Shown piece by piece: positions 50,205 through 61,385 of a stretch of 64,000 bases of DNA (position 1 is the stretch's first letter; every line of letters begins with the position of its first letter). Made by a program: the position numbers and the translations under genes. Origin of the DNA: Perognathus longimembris pacificus (lineage: Eukaryota; Chordata; Mammalia; Rodentia; Heteromyidae); contig NC_063188.1 of assembly GCF_023159225.1 (NCBI RefSeq), positions 32,237,626 to 32,301,625 of the forward strand. Reading direction: 5' to 3'. Under the pieces are notes generated by a model that saw nothing but the letters and a program-made list of their open reading frames with translations, was not told where the DNA came from and did not search any database.

Positions 50205-50434
50205 GGATGTGAGGGCGATCTGGCTGCGACATCTGTCACCCCATTGATCGCCAGGGTTGATTCAGCTAGGCGGGTGTCCCCTTCCTCCTACACCGCTCCA
50301 CGTGCTTGCCTCCAGAAGCTGGGTGCTTGCTCGATTGAAGAGGACGACCATCCCCAATGAAGGAGGACCGGTCTTCGGTCAAGGGTATACGAGTATCTGC
50401 GCTCCCCTGCTAGAACCTCCAAACAAGCTCTCAA
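50205..50434 (+). pseudogene. 7SK RNA retropseudogene, 3' truncated, no A tail
   Basis: 7SK is the Pol III RNA that holds P-TEFb inactive with HEXIM and LARP7. The copy starts exactly at the 7SK 5' end (GGATGTGAGGGCGATCTGG) and keeps the 5' hairpin with both GATC motifs. It also keeps the CCGGTCTTCGGTCAAGGG and TAGAACCTCCAAACAAGC segments, then stops at about nucleotide 240 of roughly 331. Relative to human 7SK, as I recall it, 13 bases between two GGCT words are missing near 50263, and there are scattered substitutions. A 16-bp duplication (tcaaagaaactgagct at 50189-50204; one change at 50431-50446) marks retroposition. There is no poly(A) and no 3' T run. The source promoter is not carried, so it is very likely inactive. 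Confidence 0.93.
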
Positions 50435-50446
50435 AGAAGCTGAGCT

Positions 50447-51120
50447 AGTAGGTTGCAGCCAGTTACCACTGAGATAATCTGGCAAAAAAGGAGGCAAGAG
50501 CCCTCAGTGATGGCATGAGGTCATCATTCTCAAAATAGTTGCTGGTTTCCAGGAATCCTGAGAGTGGGTTTGTACCCTCTGCTAGTTCCACACCAGTGGT
50601 GAATCACGCAGCAGAGCCTCTGAAGGATGAAGCTGTTACCCTGGAAGTTAGCAAGTGCAACTCCAAGAATCTGGAACTCTTAGTTACTGCCAGCAAACAT
50701 GAGGCTGGGGAACAGTGAGGCCCTCCTGTGAAGCCTAGCAGAGGTTGTGGCTCCTAAGAAGCAGCAGTGGAGAGTGTTTATTGAGTATCAAATGGCTAGG
50801 TGTGGTTTTGGCATTCACTGATTGGCTAATAGGCTGAAGCATCTTTGTAGCACAAACCCTGGTGGCTTGTAATACTACAGGACAAGTGCTGACAGAGAGT
50901 ATTGCTCAGTATTGCTACCAACTGACTCCTTGAGAGGCAGTTCCAGACTCCATGAAATATATGCAAAATGCCTAAGCAGAAGGTGCCTCAGGAAATTGGT
51001 AAATAAAATGACAGCATTCATTGTTTTCAGCATGAAAACAATGAATACTCTGTTGCTGAAGCATCTGGAAGGAAAAATCAACTTAAAAGTTCTATATGTC
51101 TAACCTAACAGTAGAAGTTT
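50447..51120 (+). other. Unclassified block, possibly a worn processed pseudogene
   Basis: Less AT-rich than its flanks. Frames broken by stops run through 50500-50720 and again through 50912-51103, but I recognise no protein. No A tail or duplication was found. Confidence 0.25.
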
Positions 51121-51264
51121 TATTTGTAGTTGAGGTTGTCCCCTTTCCTGTGTATATCTGGAGGGTATCTTTGTTGTTGTTTTAATTGTGGGTGAAATTC
51201 TATGCCTATCTTGGATATGAGAGAAATATCTAAGGAAAGCAATCAGCAATAATAGTTAACTTTA

Positions 51265-51481
51265 GGCTAGGTGCTGGTAGCTCACACCTATCATCATACC
51301 TATTCAGGAAGCTGAGATCTGGAGGATTCAGGACTCACCAAGTAGAAGAGAAAAGTTCGTGAAACTCTTATCTCCAAAATATCTAGCAAAAAGCTGGGCT
51401 GGATCCATGACTCAAATGGGAGAATGCCAGCTGAACAAATATGAGGCCCTGAGTTCAGTGCTGACAACACACGCACACACA
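51265..51481 (+). repeat. 7SL-like plus Geo dimeric SINE
   Basis: GCTAGGTGCTGGTAGCTCAC, GGAAGCTGAGATCTGGAGG, then a worn Geo half (CCTGAGTTCAGTGCTGAC) and a CACACGCACACAC tail. Confidence 0.75.
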
Positions 51482-51490
51482 AATACTTAC

Positions 51491-51680
51491 TTTTTTTGCC
51501 AGTCCTGGGGCTTAAACTCAGGGCATGGGCACTGTCCCTGGCTTCTTTTCTGCTCAAGGCTAGCACTTGAGCCACTGTGCCACTTCTGGCTTTTTCTGTG
51601 TATATGGTACAGAGGCATCCAACCCAGGGCTTCATGCATGCAAGGCAAGCACTCTACCACTAAGCCATATTCCCAGCCCC
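51491..51680 (-). repeat. IDL-Geo dimeric SINE, antisense
   Basis: Antisense dimer with a short deletion in box A of the Geo half (ctagcacttgagcc). It inserted into the tail of the preceding SINE; flanking aatacttac (51482-51490) and aatactta (51681-51688). Confidence 0.88.
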
Positions 51681-51690
51681 AATACTTAAC

Positions 51691-52389
51691 TTTTGAAGGG
51701 CAAATGAAAATCCCTAAGTTACAAACTATAGACAAATATAGGCATATTGTGAATCTTTTCCAAAAGTAACATAAAGGTCACCAGACACCCATAAAATTAA
51801 CATCATACCTTGATAATATGTCATTATCTCCAATAACATACTGTCATTTACAGTTTGGAAAATACTATGTGCAAGGTTATAAGACAATTGCTTTGCTTAT
51901 TGGTTTGTATTTTCTGTCTATCACTTAGCCTCTTTTTTGAGAACCATTTCTGAAGATAAAAAGCGTTAGTGGGACATATCACCTAACCTCTATTACAGAA
52001 GTGGAAGGATAAAGATCCTCTTGCCTTTATCTCTCTTGGGACTATGACTGCAATGACTGGTAGAGATAGGACTGGTGAGTATATAGTTTCAACAATTCTC
52101 CCCTTCATCTGTAGTATACTATCTAGATAGTTACTGCAAAGAATATTGAATGCTTTCTGATTGACCCTGACGTCCCTGAAAAGCCTTGCTTTTCAGTTTC
52201 ATCTTGATTCTGGAAGCCCTCTTCTCCATAAATCCTTTGAATAAATTCTTTCTTGCCTTGTTTGGATTAAGTTAGTTATTATTGGTTTCTGCTGTTTTAA
52301 ATCAAGAAACATGATAATACAAATGAAAGAAAGAAAAGAAAAGGCAGAAATGGAGAGAAAGTTCTGAAAGCCCACCAAAACTCAATCAA
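51691..52389. other. Intergenic, no recognised feature
   Basis: AT-rich; no gene or clear repeat. Confidence 0.4.
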
Positions 52390-52570
52390 GGAGCTACTCA
52401 GGAGGCTGAGATCTGAAGATACCAGTTCAAAGCCAGCCCAGGCAAGAAGGTTCATAACACTCTTATTCCCAATTAGCTGCCAAAAAACTAGAGTGGAGCT
52501 GTGGCTCAAGTGGTAGAGTGCTACTAAGCAAAAGAAGCTCACAGACAGCATCCAAGACCTGAGTTCAGGC
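52390..52570 (+). repeat. 7SL-like plus Geo dimeric SINE
   Basis: GGAGCTACTCAGGAGGCTGAG, GTTCAAAGCCAGCCCAGG and GTGGAGCTGTGGCTCAAGTG (quoted in parts). The 5' end of the 7SL half is missing, and the tail has become a CA repeat. Confidence 0.8.
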
Positions 52571-52585
52571 TACACACATACACAT

Positions 52586-52636
<51 letters not shown>
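52571..52636. repeat. (CA)n microsatellite at a SINE tail
   Basis: About 50 bases of perfect CA continue directly from the end of the Geo half. Confidence 0.95.
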
Positions 52637-52637
<1 letters not shown>

Positions 52638-52971
52638 CCATTATCACTCTCCTTAAGCCCTGGAATTTAAAAGTACTTAAGTTTGGGAGAAAAGTTGAGA
52701 AGTTTTAATAGATATTATACTATATAGTCCTCCAGTTTATTCTAGATACTCAGATTATGATCCTCCATACAAAGACTTTCCAGAGGAAAAGTCAGGCTTG
52801 GGGGAATAGAGTTTTGGTTTTCCTTTCTTGCCAATAATAATAAGGTTGGATTTACTAGAAAATACCAATGATTCTGTTTCATATATTAGTAGCAAGGGGA
52901 GAAGGGAGAGCCACCTTGGCTTTGGACCTTTCATAGGGTGATTGTAAGATTCTACAACCCCTCAGCTCTCT

Positions 52972-53226
52972 TTTTTGTGCTGGTCCTAGAACTGGAATTC
53001 AGGACCTAGATGCTTTTCTTTCTTTATTTTTTTTCGTGACTAGTACTCTATCACTTGAACTACAGCTCACATCTGGATTTTTGTTGGTTAATTGAAGATG
53101 AGTGTCACAAAATTGCTTGCTTGCACTGGCTTCAAACTTTCCTTTCTGGGCTGGATTCTATCCACAATTCTCAGATCTCAACCTTCTGAGTAGCTAGGAT
53201 TACTGGTATGAGCCAACAACACCCGG
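52972..53226 (-). repeat. 7SL-like plus Geo dimeric SINE, antisense
   Basis: tgctggtcctagaactgg, gactagtactctatcacttg, gttggttaattgaagatg, ctgagtagctaggattactg. A T/C-rich insertion lies in the Geo half near 53015. Confidence 0.75.
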
Positions 53227-53467
53227 CCTCTCTATCTCTTAATTGAGGGTTTAAAAAAATCTTTTCCTTTGGCTGTGAAGCATACTTCAAAATTCCTATT
53301 CAACATTATTTTTTCTCTGAATATAAAGTAGCTTTTTCCTTTGCAGGGCCTGGAAGGCATAGCAAAAAAAACATTCACATACCACATATTCTATAAAATT
53401 AAGAAAATTGAGGGGAGAAGTTGAGTTGAGAGGGTTGAGAGAGAATGATCAAGATGCACTGTGTCTT

Positions 53468-53676
53468 GGGCTGGGGATATGGCCTAGTGGCAAGAGTGCT
53501 TGCCTTGTATACATGAGGCCCTGGGTTCAATTCCCCAGCACCACATATACAGAAAATGGCCAGAAGTGGCGCTGTGGCTCAAGTGGTAGATTTCTAGCCT
53601 TGAGCAAGAAGAAGCCAGGGACAGTGCTCAGGCCCTGAGTCCAAGCCCCAGGACTGGCACCAAAAAAAAAAAAAAA
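53468..53676 (+). repeat. IDL-Geo dimeric SINE
   Basis: Near-consensus complete dimer with a 14-bp duplication, aagatgcactgtgt, at 53451-53464 and 53677-53690. Confidence 0.93.
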
Positions 53677-53690
53677 AGATGCACTGTGTT

Positions 53691-55689
53691 CATAAACTTC
53701 TGTTGCAGGGCAACTACTTAAAGATGATAAAGGATATATTTTTAAAAATAAAGAGACAAACAGGCTACTTGCAGTCCAAGAGTGAACTCAGCACATTGAT
53801 TTAAAGCCGTCAACACTAAATTCTCTAACATTTTCAAGCCTTTTACAACTGTTTGTTTTGATATATAAATTAGTTTTTATTAGCCATGAGTTGGTATAGT
53901 GAATTATAACTTAAAACGTTTTTGCTGTTTCTAGAAATTGGCAAGTTGTTTTTCAAAAAAAATCAGAATTATGTAAGTTTAGCTCTTAAATTTCTATCAC
54001 TGGGTAAATTTTAAATTGAGTTTATCTGAAAAAAAAAAGATAGCAGTTGTTTTTTTGGTCAGAACCCTCTCCCCATTTTAAGTGAAAGGAGTAGGTATTT
54101 GAATTGGATGTAACTTCTAAAATCCACTTAAAAATTATTAAACCCCACTGTTGAAAGTATCTCTTAGGACTGTTGTTTAAAAAATATACTAGTGAATGTG
54201 GATGAGGAAGTAAGTTCCAACAGCTTGAAAAGACATAACATTTTCTTTATTTAATTTAGAGAATTAATAAAAAGTCTGAACCTAGACATACTGTATTATC
54301 AGTGCGAAGTGGCAGAGACAGGATGCTCCTGGAAAGTTATTTAAGGTGCTGAGAAAGACAAACCCTTCACCATAACCACTTATACTTATAAGAATTAAGA
54401 GATCTTGAGAGTTGAATTTCCCCCCTCATCAGAGGAGACTTGAGTTAGAGCAGAAAAAAAATTACCATTTCAAATTAATGCTGAGATGTCAGAGTCCTTC
54501 AGAACAAATTGAAGCATGCAACTTGAAGATGCATTGTTGAAGATATAAAATCTTCTTGCTGTGTGTCTGAGAGGAGGAGGGAAGTTTTACAAGAGGGCTC
54601 TCAAAACAGACTTGCTAGAAATCCAACAGTGTCCAATTAGCTAGCTTCAGCGGAGCAAGAGCTGTCCCGGGACAAAAAGGAGTGAAGCAAAAGACAGAAG
54701 ATGGGCTGCTGTATGCTGGGATGCAGTAGATGGAAGGACCCTGACCATGGCCGAGTCTTGTGCCCAGGACCCTCCTTTCCTTCCCTCCCCGGCACATTCT
54801 CTGGAGCACGTCACTTGGCCACTCCACCACCGCTGCAGGCTGGTGACCAGGCTTCCCCCACAGCGTGGGACCAGGCTCAAGGAACTTAGTGTAATAACTC
54901 TATGTATATGTCAAGCTTTGTACATAAAAAGGCAAATGCTCCCATTGGTCTTTGTGATTAGACCGCCCCACCAGCAACCTGGAGAGACAACGGGAAAAGA
55001 GTAGAGTGGAGGGGTGGGGGGATGGGAACTGTGCTGCCAGGAAATTAAAAACTCCATGAAATTAACTGTCCTGTTTTGTGTAATTGAAATAAGAACTAAA
55101 TCTTCTTACTGTTTTATGGGATACAATCCTTTCATTAAATAACATTTTATTCAATGAACTCATCCAACTGAACAATGTGGGGATTTAACCATAAAATCAT
55201 TTCTTAATTTGTATTTTTCAACTCAGTGTTATAATAGAAAATACAAACTGACTCCTCCCCTCCCCCTTAACATGTCAAGCCTTTTACAACTGTTTAAGTC
55301 AGTTTTTGTCCCATAACTGCCTTGCATACACATCTATAGCTCTGCCCACTCTCCTTCTCCCTCTAATTGGGTCTGATTTACTTAAGTTCATTGACTTTCA
55401 CTCTATGATCTAAAAAGGAATCTGGGATTTGGATGAAGTGAGCTCAAGTCAGGAATGTTTTACAAGGGCTGTTCTGGTCCACAGTGATCTCTTCTTCCTC
55501 TGACCTTGTCTTGATTTCTTTGTCATGGATGTTAATCAGCTTCAGGCCTAACATTTCTTAACTTGTGACGTTTCTTCCCTATGCAAAGTTTTGGAAATCA
55601 CAAAGCCTAGCTCATTCCAAGCACTTAATAAACATTCAAGGAACAAATGAATTAATATGTGAATGAAAATAGCTAACATATTGATTGCT
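53691..55689. other. SINE-free intergenic block with a GC-richer core
   Basis: No young SINE or LINE in 2 kb. A core at about 54640-55020 has higher GC and CpG than its flanks. A 21-bp word beginning tcaagccttttacaac occurs at 53834-53854 and 55275-55295. Short frames at 54615-55004 on both strands overlap and are not convincing as genes. Confidence 0.45.
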
Positions 55690-55960
55690 GTGTACCAGGT
55701 ACCATGCTAAGCAGCCTGCATGCATGCTCTCAGTCAATCAACACAAGGATCTTGTCAAGTGAAGTTGTTCATATGCACATTTCACTAACGAGGAAATTAA
55801 GGCTCAGGAAACAGAAGTGATTTATCCAAGGTCACTCAAGCAAGGATAGCATAGGAAGAAAGAAAAGAAAACACTGTCACCAAACTAGGGCTACTGGTTT
55901 AGGCTCTTTTGGCCCTCTCACTTGCCCAAGGCCTTTCCCAGATGCAAGACAAGATTCTGC
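55690..55960 (-). repeat. MIR, antisense
   Basis: tgcacatttcactaacgagg, aaattaaggctcaggaaac and ccaaggtcactcaagcaagg. Confidence 0.65.
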
Positions 55961-56439
55961 TCTATTAACTAAAAACAGCAATCCTCATTGGTTCACAAAT
56001 CTCTACCTAGTAGCTGTTTGAGTTTTCAGTGACTGTTAGATACTAAAAAGTATAAATACAAACCAGTAGTTTGTGTAGAAACTAGTAGAATGCCAGTTGT
56101 ATACATAATAAACACTTAAGGGAATATCCACATTATTGTTAGTATTAATAACAAGTAGTGTTCTTTGAGTGTCTAGTAGCTGTAATATTATGGGTACTTT
56201 GAAAGATCCTGATTCATAATCCTTACAGACTTTCCTTGGCTTAAATGGTGTGAGTGCATTTTTTTTGGGGGGGGGCACAATTTTTTATTTCTATTTTTAT
56301 TTTCATATTGTGTTCAATCAGAATTTAAAAATTACATACTAACTTTATTTTACGTATTTGTTTTATTTTTAATTTTTTAAAATTGGAAAAACTGAAATTC
56401 AGACTGGTTAATATTTGCTCAAAGTCACACTGATCTAGT

Positions 56440-56521
56440 ACCAATTTTTTTTGGTAATAGAGTATGAACTTAAGACATTGTGCTAGACAGGTACTCTACC
56501 ACTTGATCACATCCCCAGCTC

Positions 56522-56523
<2 letters not shown>
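56440..56523 (-). repeat. ID/dID-like SINE monomer, antisense
   Basis: ttttttttggtaatagagta, gacaggtactctaccacttg, catccccagctcc. Confidence 0.65.

Positions 56524-56526
<3 letters not shown>

Positions 56527-56579
<53 letters not shown>
56527..56579. repeat. (GT)n microsatellite
   Basis: About 52 bases of perfect GT between the 5' end of one antisense SINE and the tail of the next. Confidence 0.95.
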
Positions 56580-56580
<1 letters not shown>

Positions 56581-56582
56581 TC

Positions 56583-56780
56583 TTTTTTTTTGCCAGTCCT
56601 GGGGCTTTGTCTCAGGGCCTGAGCACTGTCCCTGGCTTCTTTTTGCTCAAGGCTAGCACTCTACCACTTGAGCCACAGCACCAATTCTAGGTTGTTGTAT
56701 ATATGTGGTGCTGAGGAATTGAACCCAAGGCTTTGTGCTTGCTAGGCAAGCACTCACCACTAAGCCACATTCCCAGCCCC
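56583..56780 (-). repeat. IDL-Geo dimeric SINE, antisense
   Basis: T tail, then a complete antisense dimer ending cacattcccagcccc. Confidence 0.9.
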
Positions 56781-58189
56781 AAACCTCTATTTATTAAATA
56801 ACACCCTGTATTAGATAAATAACATGAAGTTCCCTATACATAGATGAACATGCAAAGGACTACCACAAATGTACCCAAGAAACAATGCCTACAGTTTGAG
56901 TTCAGCAGAAAAAAAATCATTTAATAATAGCCACTTAACCAGATTTCACAGATACTTGGAGAACAGATATTCTGCTTTTCCAACAGACAAAGTCACTTTG
57001 ATGGTGGCCCTACCTCCATTCCACTCAAGGCTATAAGACTCAGTTTTACTTTTTTCAAGAACCTTCTTGCTTGTTTATAGCTAATGAGAATCAAGCCAAT
57101 GGAATGAAGAATCTTGGAGTATGTCCATGTTTCCTATACTGATAAGTAGTTTTAGCTACATATGACAGCACAGATAAGAACTTCATTTCCCAATATCCTT
57201 TCTACTTTGGTGGGGCCATATGACTAGATCTAGTTAATAGGACATAAGTAGAAGTGATATATGTAACTTGTAGGTTGCACCCTAAAAATAGAAGCATTCC
57301 TCCCACTGCTCATACTCCCCACTACTACAAGTCAAAGTGTTGAAAGGGTAGAGTAATGAAGAAACAGAAGTCAGTGCTCTTAAATATCTTCAAGCCTTAA
57401 TAACCCCTCTGGATAACTCACCTGATTACTGACTAAAAAATTAACTTTTATTCCTTTAAAGACAAGATGGTTTGACATCTGTTTTATTATAGTAGTTGAG
57501 CATATAATTAATATACAACTAGTGAGAAGATTGCTTTGGGAGGATGGCTACTTAGGTTCTCTTGCTCAAAATATTTATTGCAAACATCTAACCCAAGATC
57601 CTTATTTCAAATGAGCCCCAAGGAAGTAGAAAGGACTTGTCCAAAACTGAACATTTAATGGGGTTAAAAATTCTTACTTTGTCTCCACTGAGGGTGGATA
57701 TCCTCTTTATTTATGTACCAAGCATTAGTAGAGGACAGCAAAAATATCCTTTCTAAAAATATCAAACACAGCTTGTCCTTTCCAGATAGGCTTGTTTCTA
57801 AAAGCGCATCTGGGGAAGTCCCTTGATAGGCTAGCATATTGGTGCACTGGGATGGCTGATAGTTCTTGAAAGTAATGAGATGAAGTTACCAGACACACTG
57901 TAAGAAAATGGCACTCAATTTGTTCAATAAGGTTTTTTGATTTCTTTTTTTAATGGAACTACATGCAAAGATAAAAGCAAATATCCAGCAGTGATTTTGG
58001 AAAAACTGGGAAGTTCCAGAATTGGGCTGAATTTAACACTGGTTTGGTAAGATTCACACTTATCTGAAAGCATTTAGCATATACACTAGCCATCTTTTAC
58101 ATATTTTATTTATATGTAGAAAAATGGAGGTTTAAAAATATTGAAATACATTGTGTATATGTATGAAGATGACTTAAGAACTCTCAGTG
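56781..58189. other. Intergenic, no recognised feature
   Basis: AT-rich; no gene recognised. Confidence 0.4.
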
Positions 58190-58790
58190 AAATATGCTGG
58201 CCAATAGGGGGTTGGTAGGGAAAGAGAAAATAGAGAAGATTAATGTGACTAAAATACAGTGTACATACACTTGAAACACCATGGTGAAACCCCTTGGTAC
58301 AAAGAATGCACAATAAGAAATGAATGATGGGAAAGTAAAACATGCTTTGCTAGAGGTTGATATGAGCGGGGAGGGGGGAGGCAAATGGAGAGGGTAAAGG
58401 AGTATGAATGTAGAAATAGTTTACTTGCATGTGTGAAAATAGAACAATGGGCTTGCCTAGCATGCACAAAGCCCTGGGTTTGATTCCTCAGCATCACATA
58501 TACAGAAAAAGCTGGAAGTGGTGCTGTGGCTCAAGTGGTAGAGTGCTAGCCTTGAGCAAAGAAGCCAGGAACAGTGCTCAGGCCCTGAGTTCAATCCCCA
58601 GGACTGGCAAATAAGGAAAAAGAAAATATAACAATGGAATATATTGAAATTGTTGTAAGGTGGAGGGGGCCAAAGGAGAATGATGGAGGAGGTGATTTTG
58701 ATTGGGATAAATTGTATTTTTGTATGGAAAAGCCACAATGAAGCCCTTGTACAAATAAGGTATGCTAATAAAAAACATCTTTTAAAAGAA
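58190..58790 (+). repeat. LINE-1 3' UTR, sense, split by a SINE
   Basis: A G-rich patch (GCGGGGAGGGGGGAGGC near 58369) follows CACTTGAAACACCATGGTG. After the SINE come GGATAAATTGTATTTTTG and CACAATGAAGCCCTTGTAC, then GCTAATAAAAAAC. This resembles an older L1 3' end with repeated modules. Confidence 0.6.
58451..58621 (+). repeat. IDL-Geo dimeric SINE, 5' truncated
   Basis: The first ~30 bases are missing; it begins GCTTGCCTAGCATGC. The 16-bp words gaaaatagaacaatgg (58435-58450) and gaaaatataacaatgg (58622-58637) flank it. Confidence 0.9.
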
Positions 58791-59119
58791 TCTGTTACAT
58801 AGAAAGCATGCTTTGAATGAACTTATTTTGTAACAAAGCATCAATCCAAACACATGTCATTGTCCAGAATGCCTTAAATTCAGATAAGCAGAGAAGACAG
58901 TGACTTTCAACAAGCTAGGATAAATGACAAGGATGGTATATTTGGGCCAGAGAAAGAGGATGTGAAAAAAAATGGTTACAAAAGGATGCTGTAGATCAGG
59001 CTGCATTCCTCCTCAGTGATGACATCTCCTCATCTTACCACTTGGTGTGGTGTATCTTAAGAATGACTCAGCCTTTTTACAACCACCCTCCACATGATTG
59101 TTCAAATTATAGCCTTTGG

Positions 59120-59270
59120 GATGGAGAGAGCTCTATTTGAACCCCAGTTATTTCACTTACTAGTTGTTTATTCTTCACTTGTCCAAGTCTCAATTTTATT
59201 ATCAGTGAGATACAGATAATATCTCTGCCTTCCTAGGTAATTGCAAGTGTTAATTGTGCAATGTCATTAT
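59120..59270 (+). repeat. MIR, sense
   Basis: TCACTTACTAGTTGTTTATTC (read in part), GTCCAAGTCTCAATTTTATT, GTGAGATACAGATAATATC. Confidence 0.6.
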
Positions 59271-59401
59271 CACTGTGCTTGTATGTTTTGACAACTTGAA
59301 ACCTATCTGGGCAGAATGAGCAGGAACTGCCAAAGGATTTTTCTCATAGTAAGAGCAGTAGTTCTTGTTCCTCAGGCAGAACAGATTTTCCCAGTAATTT
59401 T

Positions 59402-59601
59402 TTTTTTGGCCAGTCCTGGGCCTTGGACTCAGGGCCTGAGCAATGTCCCTGGCTTCTTCCCGCTCAAGGCTAGCACTCTGCCACTTGAGACACAGCGCCG
59501 CTTCTGGCCGTTTTCTGTGTATGTGGTGCTGAGGAATTGAACCTAAGGCCTCGTGTATCCGAGGCAGGCACTCTTGCCACTAGGCTATATCCCCAGCCCC
59601 C
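59402..59601 (-). repeat. IDL-Geo dimeric SINE, antisense
   Basis: Complete antisense dimer with a 15-bp duplication, tttcccagtaatttt, at 59387-59401 and 59602-59616. Confidence 0.93.
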
Positions 59602-59616
59602 TTTCCCAGTAATTTT

Positions 59617-61115
59617 GAAGAGATGAAGATTTCTAGGTCAGCACTGCTAGAAGTTCTGATTCAGCAATCTGAGAGGCAGCATTACTGGACAAGCTTTCTA
59701 GGTTATTCTGATAGATGAATCCCAAGGACTTGCTAAGATCCTAGACTCCATTCCTTAGATCTGGGGCAAAGTTGTTTGATGATTTCAACAAGCCAGTACT
59801 TCTTGAAAACAGATAAAACCAGCCTATCTTCCCATTTGTGAATGTAGGTGGGAAGTGGATGTGCTCCTAGCTCTGGGCTCTCTCAGATCCATTAGGCTAT
59901 ATATGCAGCATTAAAGAAGTGACTTTAAAATGGAAGTTCCTTAAGCTGCTTTTACCTTCTACTTTCTGAAAGCTCTCTCTCCTTCCCCTCTCTCAGGAGG
60001 CAAATGATTTCCGACCAGACAGAGGAAGCTGTGATGGCTATGGTTGATTAAGCTGTTAAGTGAAAAACACTCTTCTTAACAATTGTCTTGTCCTCATCAA
60101 AATGAGCAATGTAGAGTGGCTGATAATGGAATAAAGAAGGTATGTCCTTTGGATGCTGCATACAGCCCTTACAGTTTCAAATCCCAGTGTCCCTTGATGC
60201 CTGTCCAGAACTCTTCAACTAGAATATTTGCTCCTTTTATACTGAGATCAGAAATAGCAGCAGTATATTAACCATCCCCTCCTCTTTACACAAGACTTCA
60301 CAGAATGATTAACTGGATTTAAAATACAAAACTCTTCCTCTATTTGGTTCAGACAGTGAGAACAAGCTTCAAATTACTACAAAAGGGTATGTGAAGACTG
60401 GAGATTGATGAAGACTGATTTGACAACCATCTATTTTGCTCCCAATAATGATTAAAAGATGACAGAGGCAGCAAGAGATCATAAGTGAAAAAACATAATC
60501 TCCAATATTGTGGAAGAGATCCTGGAATAGACAACTGTGAAATGCTACTGATTTCTTCTGGAAGGCCTTGCTTTGCTGAGGGAGCCCTTTTCTATGTTGT
60601 AAAATGAATCTGCAGAATAAAGAAGTCTCTACTGAGAGTTCCCAGTTCCAAATCCTGTTCCTCAGGAAGGTTTTTTTCATGATCAAGTCACCAGCTACAT
60701 TTTTCCTTCTCCAAGAGCCCACTAAACAAACATACTGAGACCCAAGAATCTGGATTTTCTCAGAATTGACAGTAAGTCTGATGTAGAGGAAACCACTGGT
60801 CTTTCTCCCTTTTGTTGAAGGAGGCTAAGGACTCCTAGTAGTTTATATAACACTTTATCTGCTTTATTCTAATAGCTTATGAACATGTACCAATCCATGA
60901 CTGTAGAGAACTATATGCACCACAGGCAACTTAGCCTTATCTCTCCACCTCATGTGTGCACTATCAATCCCAGCTAGAGATCACAGTTCACTGGGCAGGA
61001 TAGATTACATTTGCTTGATAAGAATCACAGGCTGTGGAATACTTACTTGCCTAGGAGTAAGGAAGCTTGTGTTCCAGCTTCAGCTCCATTATAGCAAAGG
61101 AAGGCAGCCACAGAT
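59617..61115. other. Repeat-poor intergenic block
   Basis: No clear transposable element and no recognised gene. Frames at 60083-60271 and 60349-60722 are not recognised. Confidence 0.4.
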
Positions 61116-61116
61116 G

Positions 61117-61345
61117 TAGGTGCCAGAAGCTCACACCTATAATCCTATCTATTCCAGAGGGTGAGATCTGAGAATGATGGTTTGAAGCCAGCATGAGCAG
61201 GCCAATACTCAATCAAAACACTTATCTCTAACTAACCAGAAAAAAAGCCAGAGCTGGCTCAAGTGGTAGAACGCAAGCCGAGTGAAAAACTCAAGCAAGG
61301 GCATAAGGCCCCAAGTTTCAGTCAGCCAGAGGAGCAGCAACAGTG
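61117..61345 (+). repeat. 7SL-like plus Geo dimeric SINE, degenerate
   Basis: GGTGCCAGAAGCTCACACC, GGGTGAGATCTGAGAATG, GGTTTGAAGCCAGCATG, then GGCTCAAGTGGTAGAACGC. Confidence 0.7.
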
Positions 61346-61385
61346 CTCACACTCTTGCCTCCTGTTCAGGAGACATGCTTATAAA

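Noticed and set aside
50257..50497. Open frames on both strands near 50.3 kb
   Set aside because: They lie inside the 7SK RNA pseudogene.
54615..55004. Overlapping short frames on both strands in the GC-richer core
   Set aside because: Mutually overlapping, short and without recognisable domains; base composition explains the open frames.
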